From Antennarius striatus (taxonomy: Eukaryota; Chordata; Actinopteri; Lophiiformes; Antennariidae): 64,000 nucleotides of DNA. Positions 32,086 to 43,333 of this stretch are shown one piece after another. The notes under the pieces are model-generated. The model ran no database searches, was not told where the DNA came from, and was given only the letters and a program-made list of their open reading frames with translations. Each line of letters begins with the position of its first letter. Position 1 is the first letter of the stretch. The position numbers and the translations under genes were made by a program. Location: the NCBI RefSeq assembly GCF_040054535.1, contig NC_090796.1, forward strand, positions 6,561,001 through 6,625,000. Direction: 5' to 3'.

Positions 32086-35000
32086 ATGCGAATCAAACCT
32101 ATGGCTTCCATACCGGATCGGTCGAGGCCCGGGTTAACAACGACCGCCATCGGCGCTGTTGACCTACAGGGCGCCGGTGGAAATTGGATTACTGTTGGTC
32201 GAAGAAGGAGAGGAGGAAAGTGCGTTCGCACGAAGAAAGAGAAGAGGAACACCAAGAGTATAGGACTGAGAGTAGGGACGTTGAATGTTGGAACTATGAC
32301 AGGAAAAGGTAGAGAGTTGGTTGACATGATGCAGAGAAGGAAGGTAGACATACTATGTGTCCAGGAGACCAGGTGGAAAGGTAGCAAGGCTAGAAGTTTA
32401 GGAGCAGGGTTCAAGTTGTTCTATCATGGTGTAGATGGGAAGAGAAATGGATTAGGAGTTATCTTGAAGGAGGAGTTTGTTAGGAATGTCCTGGAGGTAA
32501 AAAGAGTGTCGGATAGAGTGATGAGTCTGAAGCTAGAAATAGAAGGTGTGATGTTCAATGTTGTTAGCGGGTATGCTCCACAGGTAGGATGTGAGCTGGA
32601 GGAGAAGGAGAAATTCTGGTCGGACCTTGATGAAGTGATGCAGAGCATGCCTAGAAGTGAGAGAGTTGTCATTGGAGCAGACTTCAATGGACATGTTGGT
32701 GCAGGAAACAGAGGTGATGAGGATGTGATGGGCAGGTTTGGTATCCAGGAGAGGAACGCAGAAGGACAGATGGTAGTTGACTTTGCAAAAAAGATGGAAA
32801 TGGCTATAGTGAATACTTTCTTCCAGAAGAGGCAGGAACATAGAGTGACCTATAAGAGTGGCGGTAGGAGCACACAGGTAGACTACATCTTGTGTAGACG
32901 GTGTAACCTGAAAGAGATCAGTGACTGCAAAGTAGTGGTAGGTGAGAGTGTAGCCAAACAGCATAGGATGGTGGTGTGTAGGATGACTCTGGTGGTGAGG
33001 AAGATCAAGAGGGCAAAGGCAGAGCAGAAGACGAAATGGTGGAAGCTGAAAAAGGAAGAGTGTTGCATGACTTTTAGGAAGGAGTTAAGACAGGCTCTGG
33101 GTGGTCAGGAGGTTCTTCCAGATGACTGGACAACTACAGCTAATGTGATCAGGGAGACAGGTAGGAGAGTACTTGGTGTGTCATCTGGAAGGAAAGTAGA
33201 TAAGGAGACTTGGTGGTGGAATGAGGAGGTACAGGAGTGTATACAGAGAAAGAGGTTAGCCAAGAGGAAGTGGGACACTGAGAGGACTGAGGAGAGTAGA
33301 CAGGAGTACAGGGAGATGCAGCGTAAGGTGAAGGTAGAGGTAGCAAAGGCCAAACAAGAAGCTTATGATGACTTATATGCTAGGTTGGCCAGTAAGGAGG
33401 GAGAGACTGATCTATACTGGTTGGCAAGACAGAGAGACAGAGATGGGAAGGACGTGCAGCAGGTTAGGGTGATTAAGGATAGGGATGGAAGTCTATTGAC
33501 AGGTGCCAGTAGTGTGATGGGAAGATGGAAAGAGTACTTTGAAGAGTTGATGAACGTGGAAAATGAGAGAGAACAAAGACTAGAAGAGGTGACTGTTGTG
33601 GACCAGGAAGTAGCAAAGATTAGTCAGGATGAAGTGAGGAGGGCATTGAAGAGGATGAAGAGTGGAAAGGCAGTCGGTCCTGATGATATACCTGTAGAGG
33701 TTTGGAAGTGTCTAGGAGAGGTGGCAGTAGAGTTTCTGACTGGGTTGTTCAACAGGATCTTAGATAGTGAGAAGATGCCTGAGGAATGGAGGAGAAGTGT
33801 GCTGGTGCCCATTTTTAAGAAGAAGGGAGATGTGCAGAGTTGTGGCAACTACAGAGGAATAAAGCTGATGAGCCATACAATGAAGTTATGGGAGAGAGTA
33901 GTGGAAGCTAGACTAAGGGCAGAAGTGAACATTTGTGAGCAGCAGTATGGTTTCATGCCAAAAAAGAGTACTACAGATGCAGTATTTGCGTTGAGGATGT
34001 TGATAGAGAAGTATAGAGAAGGCCAGAGGGAGCTGCATTGTGTTTTTGTAGATCTGGAGAAAGCTTACGACAGGGTGCCCAGAGAGGAACTGTGGTATTG
34101 TATGAGGAAGTCTGGAGTGGCAGAGAAGTATGTTAGAGCAGTGCAGGACATGTATGAGGACTGTAAGACAGTGGTGAGGTGTGCTGTAGGTGTGACAGAG
34201 GAGTTCAAAGTGGAGGTGGGACTGCATCAGGGATCAGCTCTGAGCCCCTTCTTGTTCGCTATGGTGATGGACATGCTGACAGACGAGGTTAGACAGGAAT
34301 CTCCATGGACTATGATGTTTGCAGATGACATTGTGATCTGCAGTGAGAGCTGGGAACAGGTGGAGGAGAAGCTAGAGAGGTGGAGGTTTGTCCTGGAAAG
34401 GAGAGGAATGAAGGTTAGCCGTAGTAAGACAGAGTACATGTGTGTGAATGAGAGGGACCCAAGTGGAAGAGTGAGGTTACAGGGAGAAGAGATCAAGAAG
34501 GTGGAGGATTTTAAGTACTTAGGCTCAACAGTCCAGAGCAATGGAGAGTGTGGAAAAGAGGTGAAGAAGCGTGTCCAGGCAGGATGGAACGGATGGAGGA
34601 AGGTGTCAGGTGTGATGTGTGATAGAAGAGTTTCAGCTAAAATGAAAGGAAAGGTGTACAAAACTGTGGTGAGACCAGCGATGTTGTTTGGTCTAGAGAC
34701 AGTGTCACTGAGGAAAAGACAGGAGACAGAGCTGGAGGTAGCAGAGATGAAGATGCTGAGGTTCTCTTTGGGAGTGACCAGGAAGGATAGGATCAGGAAT
34801 GAGTACATCAGAGGGACAGCACATGTTAGAGGTTTTGGAGATAAAGTCAGAGAGGCCAGACTGAGATGGTTTGGACATGTCCAGAGGAGAGATAGTGAAG
34901 ATATTGGTAGAAGGTTTTGAACTGTTTTGAACTGTTTTGAACTGTTTTGAACTGCCAGGCAGGAGGCCTAGAGGAAGACCAAAGAGGAGGTTTATGGATG

Positions 35001-35095
35001 TAATGAGGGAAGACATGAAGGTATTTGGTGTGAGAGAAGAGGATTCAAAGGACAGGCTTAGATGGAGGAAATTGATTCGCTGTGGCGACCCCTGA
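32086..35095 (+). pseudogene. RTE endonuclease/reverse transcriptase ORF, C-terminus disrupted
   Basis: From the ATG at 32086 the frame encodes an AP endonuclease (VGTLNVGTM, ILCVQETRW, GADFNGHVG, QVDYILCRR, KQHRMVV) and a reverse transcriptase (FVDLEKAYDRVPRE, LHQGSALSPFLFAMVMD, MFADDIVICS) to a TGA at 34918-34920. The stop is created by a tandem 10-bp repeat (about four copies of a tttgaactgt-type unit, 34913-34953). The normal end (PGRRPRGRPKRRF...WRKLIRCGDP) follows in another frame to 35095. All main catalytic motifs are present, so only the extreme C-terminus is lost. Confidence 0.88.
34913..34953 (+). repeat. 10-bp tandem repeat in RTE ORF
   Basis: About four copies of 'ttttgaactg' interrupt the RTE reading frame near its 3' end and introduce repeated in-frame TGA codons. 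Confidence 0.85.
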
Positions 35096-35340
35096 AGGGA
35101 AAAGCCGAAAGGAAAAGAAGAAGATTTATGAACCAACATTGATGTCATTTTGTGGAGGGGTTTTTGTACATTAAAACATTTGTCATGTAATATTTAACTG
35201 ACACTCTACCTGCAAACACACTAAAGTTAAAGGAGAAAGCAACAAGCCTTATTAAAAACAACAGTTACCTTTTCATTAATCTTCATCTTGGTTCATGACA
35301 GACAAACTGGTGTCAGTGTATTTAACGCCTCATGGACCCT

Positions 35341-35362
35341 GTTTCACTTCTGCAAGTGAAAC
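35341..35362. repeat. Short perfect hairpin at outer palindrome breakpoint
   Basis: The first bases outside the right arm read GTTTCACTT, a 4-base loop, then AAGTGAAAC: a perfect 9-bp stem beginning 2 bp from where arm homology ends. Nothing like it is seen at the left boundary (4402-4410). Confidence 0.8.
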
Positions 35363-35414
35363 AGGTGTTGTCCAGGTGTTCTAGTAGCTGATGTTGCAGG
35401 TTATTTACACATAG

Positions 35415-35417
<3 letters not shown>

Positions 35418-35478
<61 letters not shown>
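35418..35478. repeat. (AC)n microsatellite outside right arm
   Basis: AC dinucleotide run with one CG interruption, 80 bp beyond the palindrome edge. The open frames across it are repeat artefacts. Confidence 0.95.
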
Positions 35479-35479
35479 T

Positions 35480-36131
35480 CCTGCAGGTCCCACAGAACAT
35501 CTGCAACATCTGGAACCAAGACAGAGGAGACGACGGACCGCTTTGACACGACTGATGACATTTCACACTACTTGCTATATTTTATCACATAAAGGACAAC
35601 ACAGACTGTCTGTTAGGGACTTTTTGGGTGGGTGGATCCACTTTGGTGGTGAAATAACTAAAACACACTGAAGCAGTTGAGCTCAGAATGAAATGCTTCT
35701 CTTCTTGTTTCTCTCCTGTCAGACCACGCGAAGTCCAACTTCCTGCTCATCAAGTATTTTTCTTCTTTGGCTTCTTCTTCTTCTTCTATGCTGTATTACT
35801 GACCCCTACTGGTGTTCTTCTGGAAGAACAGAAGAACACCAAGCTTGTTTGTGTGACTGATTTTTTACAAGATATCTAAAATTTATCTTTTCTTCTCTTC
35901 TTTTCTCTTTAATTATACAATATATTATACAATCATTGAATCTCCTCATCGTGATATAAAAGGTGTAGCCATTCAAAGCCATGACGCGTATTCCTCGTTG
36001 ATGTTTCCAACTCTTCTCCATTGAAGGCCCTTTTTTCATTAAATTTTGGTTCACCTGGATCCTTGCCTGGAGACCTCCCAGCCTGAAAAAACATTCCAAG
36101 TTTATTTATTTGACATGGACATACTGTGTCA
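35480..36131. other. Intergenic, no clear gene
   Basis: Low-complexity TTC/TTTC tracts (35760-35930) and scattered short frames. A possible acceptor near 35720 (ctcctgtcag) is followed by a short open stretch, but no family is recognisable. Confidence 0.4.
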
Positions 36132-36812
36132 TTAGTTCTGCAACATTTCTTTATGCACGGCCTCCAGAAGGTCTGCCCTGTAGTTTTTATAGCAGAGGGC
36201 TTCTTTATGGGTGGCTTTTAATAGTTGTAGGTACATCATATTTTTCTCAAATGGTCCAAATAGTTATGTTTTATAATTTAATAACATGAAGCTGCTGATT
36301 CCCACATAAAGTCCTCATTCCATCCTGATGCTGGTAGTCAAGCAGATGTACTGTACCTCACTGGTTGCAGTACAAATGTCTTCTAAGACAAGGTGGACTC
36401 TGTGACGGCATCCATTAACAGAAACCTGTTTTTGATGTGATCTGTGACAAAATCACAGTATGAAGTCCAATCAGCGAAATACACAGAACCCTGTGGGTGA
36501 AGCAGGGAAAGATGGATTTAGAAAACATCCAAATTCAAACAATAGAGCCTTCTAATAAAATTTTAATTGCCATAATGTTTGTGTCTGTAACATTCTTCAG
36601 ATTCTACTCCTTACCCTCCTCTGTGGTGTGAAGGCTAACATGTTGGTGCACAGGGAGTGAAGGTCATTTCTGGGGGAATACCACATCACCTGCTTGGCCA
36701 CATCCTCATGCGTGTACTTTCCTTTGGGCAAACCAAACATGATTGTGGGGATCTTGGAGCCCAGACGGTTGGAATTCAGGAAGTCAGAACACTCAGTGAA
36801 TGTGCAACCAAA
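36132..36812 (-). pseudogene. Unidentified coding-like exons, probably fragmentary
   Basis: Three - strand blocks look coding. Block A (open from about 36812 to donor at 36615) encodes FLNSNRLGSKIPTIMFGLPKG, continuing KYTHEDVAKQVMWYSPRN. Block B (36490-36426, acceptor cccacag) joins in phase and encodes GSVYFADWTSYCDFVTDHIK. Block C (about 36262-36132) encodes YLQLLKATHKEALCYKNYRA and ends at a TAA. A and B share proper GT-AG borders. The B-to-C join and the start of A could not be resolved because stops lie just upstream. I do not recognise the family. It may be the 3' end of a real gene or a decayed copy. Confidence 0.35.
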
Positions 36813-36829
36813 TCAATACCTTCCGTTTT

Positions 36830-38315
36830 ATGTTCAGCAGTTTGGTTATAGAGCAGACTGTGGGTGAAGGAGAGCAGCATTGTAACACAAACAGATTGAA
36901 ACAAATAAAATCATACAGGACTTGTTAATTCAGACTGATTGATTAGTATCAGGCGTAGGTAAACTTTTTGACAGGCAGGCTATGTGAGGAGCAGATGGAT
37001 GGAGTGTTTATTTGTACTAATGCAAATGACATGTAAAAACCATTATATAAAAGTTTTTGGCCTTTAACAGGCAGTAAACCATATTGTAAATAAAAAAAAT
37101 TATACATGCATTTATTTTATAAAATTAATTCTATTAAATAATTAAAATAATAATTAAATATTGTAGTTATACTCTGCATGTTCTGTATTTTATTTTTCAA
37201 TCGGTGATAAATTTCTGGACTACGCTTGACTTTTCCACTTTACTGGAAAAGTCAAACGTATTTACAAGTTGTGTTGATTGCCATTGTGGGTTTTTCTTTC
37301 ATTAACAGATACCAACAATTTTGTCCACATGTTTCCAAGCTTTGGGTAAAGCGTTCATGGAGAACTTCTCTTTTATTTTCTACAACATCCCACTCAGGAC
37401 CGGATAACATGAGCACATTGCTATAAAAACATCACATCACCTTAATTCATATCACTCCTAACCAAGTGTTACCAAGGGCAAGGTGTGCCATCTAACGTAT
37501 AGCTCTCAATCTAAAACAAGAGGCACAACACAAAATATATACAGCATATGCATTCTATGTGTAATGTAGTTTACATTAACAAAATTGCGTACAACTTCTA
37601 CATAAAACTGAGATCAAATACATAAATTTAGCATATAAATATTATTTAAAAAAAATCTCTCCTCCCAGGCTGGAGTTTCTGCTGTTGTTGAACAACTTGC
37701 TGCATTTCCAGTTCTTCATGTGACAGGATAGGTGTGTCTTTCAAAAGCATGACCATAGCAACAACAGCATACCAAGACCTTTTCATTGCATTGTTTTCCT
37801 ACGGTGTCGGCGCGTAATGCTAGTGTAATGTTAAGGAGCTAAGTTGTATTTTTGGACTTTTATACTGAAAAACCTGACCAGAATTGTTCCTGTTGGGACA
37901 AGTCTACATAGGCATGTTAGCACAACAGCAGGAAGGAGGTCCCACATTCAGCTTTGACCTCATGTGAGTTGCATTAGGTTTAGATTCCAGGAGGAGGATT
38001 GTTTGACTACACACCAGGTAATGGGGCTGTAGAAACATTATTCATGTGCTGCAGACTTAACAAAACTTATCTTCTTCATATTTGTATGCTGTGCTTTACA
38101 TAGGTTATCTATTTTGGAAACTTGCATAACACACAGCTGATTGACAATGAAGCCTTTCCTTAGCCTAAAATAACCTCAGCATATTTTCCTCTCAATTGAA
38201 TTTAATCCTGGTATAAAAAGTAACTTTAATCAAACTGGTTTGTTTTATCACTTGAACAGTAGAAATACTTTAACTATTGCTTCAACTTTTGGTGCTTTTA
38301 TATTGAAATATCAGA
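36830..38315. other. AT-rich intergenic sequence
   Basis: No gene is seen. A stretch near 36953 (caggcgtaggtaaacttttt) resembles a decayed hAT terminus. The rest is AT-rich. Confidence 0.4.
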
Positions 38316-40895
38316 ATGGAAGTAACGTTATATATTCTTGGTACCTTGACACAAGCTGAAGCTCTGAATTCAAGAGAAATGGAGTGTCAGTGTGAGAAGA
38401 ACGACTCTGAAGATGATGTTTCAGGTGGGGTAGACATTTCCTAAATCATTAAATGTGGAGTGTATATGCGTGTATGTGTGTGTAGGTGTAGGCTATACAC
38501 AAAATGTAGATTGTATTTTGTCAAGTTGGTGGTGGAACCATACGGCCCTCTGGTTAGATTTTCAAAATATATATGTAGAAACAAGTCAGTCTGGTGAAAT
38601 GTTCATAAAATGAAGTTTACAAACTACACTTTCTAAGCAGCAGGAGTGACTCGATAACTTGTTTAAAACTGAGTTTTCCACTCTCATACTAACCCAGAGA
38701 TGAGTGAGATGAAATCTTCACAGATAAAGGTTCAAATGAAGTGTTTACATTAGAATAACCCTTGATCAGTCTATAGCCACTCACACAGCCTTGCATTGAA
38801 TTTACCATGCATATCACACTTGGGTGAAGAAAGGTCAACCACATGATAAATTGTGTTCAACATTACCATGCTGATATCTTGCTGCCCCCCCCCCCCCTCT
38901 CTGTGTAGGCTTGTGGCTCAGCAGCAACAGCATCCAGATGGGAGCTTTTACTGTGGTGGGGTATCTTCTCTACAGGTTCTCACAAAGTCAGTCACACACT
39001 GGCACACATGTTCATGTTCATTTGGATAAAGTACAAAGTCCTCTGGCATGATGTAAATGCCCTGTTGTGTTAACTGAGCTGAAGGAATGATGGGATCTGA
39101 AACAGAAAAATCATGACTGAATTAATCAGAAAAGGCTTAAATAAGGGCAGACAACCCTGATACTATTACTGTTGGTACAGCAAGAACTTATTTGTCAAAT
39201 GATTTCTTTAAAACACACACGCATAAAATATGATCTTTGCTGTGCTGTCTATTTTTTCTGCAGCGCTCCCAGCTTTGATCCGATGGCCGATTCGTCTGTT
39301 CTGCTCTCTGACTGGTGAGTTCTGTTTGCCTCTGAAGTCACAGCTCAGTTTCTGCCCCCCTCCAACAAAAATCATGTATGATACATGCATTCTTAACTTT
39401 CAAGTTTGAAATATCACCAGTTGTTGTATCATCATCATCATCATCATCATCATCAGGACTTTAACATATTTTTTGTTTATTCTTCAGGTATTTCAGCTCT
39501 TTGGAGCTGGGTATCACGTCTAGTTGGAACAATTCGTGGTACAAAATACACATTTTATCTCTTATTATTACAAAAATTTGTCAGCTCTGACTAAAAATAA
39601 TCATAAATGCTCACTATTAATTTGTGTCTTTTGTCTCAGTAATTAAGACCCTGTATAAATGGATGTCCAACATTTGGCGTTTTATTGTGGGTAAGTGCTG
39701 CATGTGTTGGTTGTTGTTTGCTCTTCCCTGTTTGCTTCAAATGGACTTTTTAAGTGGAGGCAGACAATCTGGGGGCACTTCAGAGTGGATAAATGGAAGC
39801 AGTTCAAGGAAGTGACTCAGAAAGTTAGACGACATATGATGACAATTTAATTTAAGGAACCTGAACTTTTTTTAAAATGAAACTTAATGACAGACTTATA
39901 ATTATCAGTTAAAACAACTGACTCGCAATTGACTCTTCCAACAGGACTTTCCTGCAAGTTGACAGGTCAGTGACTTCAATCTTTCCTTTTGGTATTTTAT
40001 TTGGGGTGGGGTGGGGAGGGATTCTGGTTTCTTTAATTTGATTGTATTTTTTTTAAAAAGTAAAAAGATAAACAGGAAATCCACTTGTGTTCTTGAATTA
40101 CAGCTAAGATACACAACTGGTCTGCAAAGTTTATTTATATGTTTAATGGTCAAATCTGCAGGGTCCAAAATTGGAGCACTGGAGTCCGACACAGATCCAA
40201 CCAGCAGCATTCTTAACAAACCAGGCCTGAAACTGATCCTCCTGGGTCCTGCAGGTGAAGAACGCTCCTCCTTAGCAGAACTTCTCTTGGGTAAAAGTGA
40301 GACGAGGTCCCCGATGTATCCTCTAATGGAGAGCAGCAGGAGAAGGACAGTGATAGACGGGAGAGAGGTGACGGTAGTCAACACCCCAGACATTTTGGGA
40401 CCATTATTAGGGCATAAAAACAGAGCCGCGGAGGCTCTAAGGAGCCTTCAGCTTGCCAGTCCTGGACCACATGCCATCTTACTGGTCATCCGAGCTCCAA
40501 GCTACAATCTGAGGACTGAGGATGTTGCTCAAGCAATCCAATCCACCCTTGAACTGTACAGTGATGCAGCCGTGGAGCACATCATTCCAGTGCTCATCCA
40601 TGTAGGACATCTGGGCCGAAAGCACACCGAAGGTCCGCTGCTGGATGTGGAGGCTGAGAGTCTAAAAATGGCACTGTCTCCATGCTACCAGACACCAGAG
40701 CTGGTGGACATCCAGCCGGACGGTCCTCCGGAGGCACAGGCCATGATGCGCAGAAAGTTGATGGGCCGTGTGATGGAGATGAAGACACTGAGGGGGCATT
40801 TCATCCACGAGCTGCAGAGGAAGGAGGATTGCATCAGGGAGGAGCTGCTGGCTGACATGGCCTCTGGACTGGCCAGAAAACTGGGACGCGTGTAA
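38316..40895 (+). CDS. AIG1/GIMAP-like protein with four repeated 51-nt exons
   Basis: Seven exons join in phase: 38316-38424, 38925-38975, 39264-39314, 39488-39538, 39640-39690, 39945-39965, 40162-40895 (355 residues). Exons 2-5 are each exactly 51 nt in the same phase, encoding 17-residue Trp-rich units that resemble each other (xLPALIRW, xISALWSW, xIKTLYKW). The last exon encodes an AIG1-type G domain (GLKLILLGPAG near residue 140, SPGPHAILLVIRAPS) and a charged C-terminal helix. The P-loop is degenerate: GPAGEERSS lacks the GKS/T lysine, and the G3 block reads NTPD. Nucleotide binding is therefore doubtful. GIMAP proteins are membrane-linked regulators of lymphocyte survival and vesicle traffic; the hydrophobic N-terminal repeats may bind membrane. 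The start codon choice is tentative. Confidence 0.75.
39429..39456. repeat. (ATC)n microsatellite
   Basis: Short ATC trinucleotide run in the intron before exon 4 of the AIG1-like gene. Confidence 0.9.
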
Positions 40896-42090
40896 ATAAG
40901 ACATGGAGAAGGAGCGTTTGTGTTGCTGGTCTATAAAAACATGAGGTTTCAGGGTTCATTTAAGTGTTAAACAGGAAGGTTTGGGGTTTAATTGCTACAG
41001 AGAATCTTTGCCTGATTTATTTTTGACCCTCTGTTGGTTTACCACTGTCGTCTCACTTTGTAAAATGCCACAGATACTTTTGGTTATATCATGCACACTC
41101 ACACTTTTCCAACTTTGGTGCATTGTTATTCATGATGTATGTTTATTCCTTTGTGCAGGGGTGGGATTTTTTTACACTGACCCAGTGATCTGCTTCACCG
41201 ATGCATATTTTTGATCATTTATGAGGAACAATATCTCAAAATTTAACGATGATAAAAATAAACTGAAGTCATACTCAGATTACAGTTGAACAATGCTCGC
41301 TTTCTCCAAAAACCTCTCAAATAACACTAAAAATTATTGATGAACAAGCTGAGGAAGTGGAAGCATTGTTTATGATGCTGTGAGCACAAATGATCATCTT
41401 GGAGGCAGCTAACAATTTAACATATGGTTTAAATCTTCATCGCAAAGTCCAGCCTCAATAGTTTAAAATAATGTTTTATGTTTTCACTTTCAAGTTGTTA
41501 CGGTCGGTGAACAAACTTGGAAGAACTGAGGGAAAGGAAAAGTAGTTATGATTGGGAAATACCTGTGCTGGATTTTCTGGATCAGTTTTAACTCAATACT
41601 TTTGATAAAGCTAAGTAAAGCTTTATCAATGATTAATTAAGGATTCATGATTCTCCAGAGGATCAAAGAACAACCGCCAGGCTTTACTGTAGGTCTTTTC
41701 GGCACATGCTTAATTTTTCCTTCTCAAAATGTGTCCTTGGCCTGGAAAAGTGTCCATCCTGGAAATTTGGACCTTGAAAGATAAGACTTTGGAACTTTAC
41801 TGATAAAGGAAGTACAGTATTTCATTGTTGATGCATGTGGGAAATTATTGAGCAGAACAGTTTTGAGACATCTTTTACTTTCAATAGTAAGTAGCATTTT
41901 TGCATTGAATGTGGGGAAAAAAATCTGGTTTCTTCTATTTAAAGTTGAAAGTTATTGTGTGCTTTGATTTTGGCAAACAGCTGATGGATAGTGTATTTAT
42001 CCAATAAACCAAACACGGACTAAACACTTTTGTGTCCAACTGTTCACACACACACACACTCATGATTCAGGGGGAATTTAAGGTTGCGCA
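40896..42090. other. 3'UTR of AIG1-like gene and intergenic sequence
   Basis: An AATAAA at about 41257 (gataaaaataaactg) and another near 42002 could end transcripts of the AIG1-like gene. No coding sequence is seen. Confidence 0.5.
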
Positions 42091-42099
42091 GTCTCATGG

Positions 42100-42367
42100 G
42101 AGTGACCGCTCCTGACGCAGGCGGTGACAGCAACATGGAACCGAGCGGACGCTACTGCGCATGTGCGCCAGAGCGCGGAGGGGAGAGAGCTCGAGCCCAG
42201 ACAGGGAGAGAGCGAGCGCGAGAGAGGGAGAGAAGGAGAGCGCGCGAGCAGTTCCAGGGAAAAACGGGCAAAGACAAAGAATTAAACGGGTTCAGGAGCG
42301 ACTGGCTTCAGGTTCTAGCCCGGTTTACGGTGGTCTAGCCCGGACAGCACCTCCAGGAAGTGCTCTG
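42100..42367 (+). promoter_or_regulatory. josd1: josd1 CpG-rich promoter and non-coding first exon
   Basis: A GC- and GA-rich block contains an NRF1-like site (tgcgcatgtgcg near 42158) and ends at a consensus donor (ctctg|gtaagt at 42367/42368). The next acceptor (tttctttcag) is at 42835, so this is the likely 5'UTR exon of josd1. The transcription start is not determined. Confidence 0.6.
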
Positions 42368-43333
42368 GTAAGTGGTCGGTCAGAGAAAATTAAGTTATTA
42401 GACGCGAAGGAAGCGTTGTGGTTGTTTGTGTTACAAGCGGGAGTCGCGTAGCCAGAAGCTTAACGCCACATATGTGTTACTATCATGCACTGCTAGAGTC
42501 CGTACATGTGTGTGTTGGCGGTGTAACAGCTGCTGTCCCTCCACAATGGACTGCTGCTGCTCACAGAGTGTGTCTTGATTTGTTTCGAGGCTCCTATTTT
42601 GCTAGCTTAGTTCAGCCTGCTTCCTCTATCCAGCCCAGCCTGCTGGAAATGTTTACCTTCTACTAATTTTTGGCTCTGCGGGTTGAAAAGAGATTGGAAC
42701 AAGTCGGAATCCCATCCACGTGATCTGTGGTCGTCAGCTGCATTGCTCTAAGGCTGCCCTTTAAATAAAGTAGACACTTTTAAGATGTCATGCATGTTCT
42801 GGACATTTGTGATCCTGCTTGTTGTTTTCTTTCAGGTGTTTCTGAAGACTGCCGTCATCACTCAGGAGCAACTAATCCCCTGTTGTGTGTGTTCCAGTGG
42901 ATGTGGAGCTTCATGGTCTGCAGCCTGGTGATGGAAAGAAGTGCAAAGCCATAGGCTTAGTGACTGGAAAGAGCTGTCAACGCACTCGCAGAAGATGGAG
43001 GAAGTGGGAATGCACAGATTGACAACACCGATCTGGTGTTGTTGAAATAGTATTCACTCTTTTGCCTGCCCTCCCATCTCGAGCTCCAGTTTCTACCCCC
43101 TCCCCACAGCTGGCCTTACTTCACATCCTCTACAGCGAGCAGGTGTTGGTCCCATTTACCTTAAAATCCCCCTGCTCTCCGTGAAACACACTGAAACGCA
43201 CAGGCCCTCTCTTCCAAGTGGCTGGGAGGTTGCTATGGCAATGGTTGTCATGATGCTGATGTAGCGTCCTGAAGGTTGTAGTTGTGGAGCCAAAGGACGT
43301 GGCGACGGCGGTGTCGGTGGAGAACGTCCAGGC

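Larger units (their letters stand above)
31970..35123 (+). mobile_element. RTE-type LINE, near full length, with 17-bp TSD
   Basis: A 3.15-kb non-LTR retrotransposon is flanked by ATTTATGAACCAACATT at 31953-31969 and 35124-35140. It ends in the RTE-like 'gcgacccctgaagggaaaagccgaaaggaaaagaagaag' type of 3' end. The left arm keeps the single-copy target at 4610-4626, so the insertion is later than the palindrome. Confidence 0.92.
26402..35339 (-). repeat. Right arm of large palindrome (inverted repeat)
   Basis: This is the reverse complement of the left arm. It ends at 35339 with the complement of the last xrcc6 codons (catggaccc), after which the sequences diverge. Without the RTE insertion (31970-35123) the arm is about 5.8 kb. 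It keeps the uninterrupted site near 30908-30912 that corresponds to the 16.2-kb insertion in the left arm. Confidence 0.95.

Noticed and set aside
35120-35339. Second xrcc6 gene at the right palindrome end
   Set aside because: Only the last few codons and the 3'UTR were duplicated; no other xrcc6 exon is present beyond 35339.
38869-38924. Acceptor ctgtgtag before gcttgtgg as the start of exon 2 of the AIG1-like gene
   Set aside because: Using it shifts the frame and puts a stop in exon 5. The acceptor 16 bases later (ggctcagcag) gives a 51-nt exon in phase with the next three.
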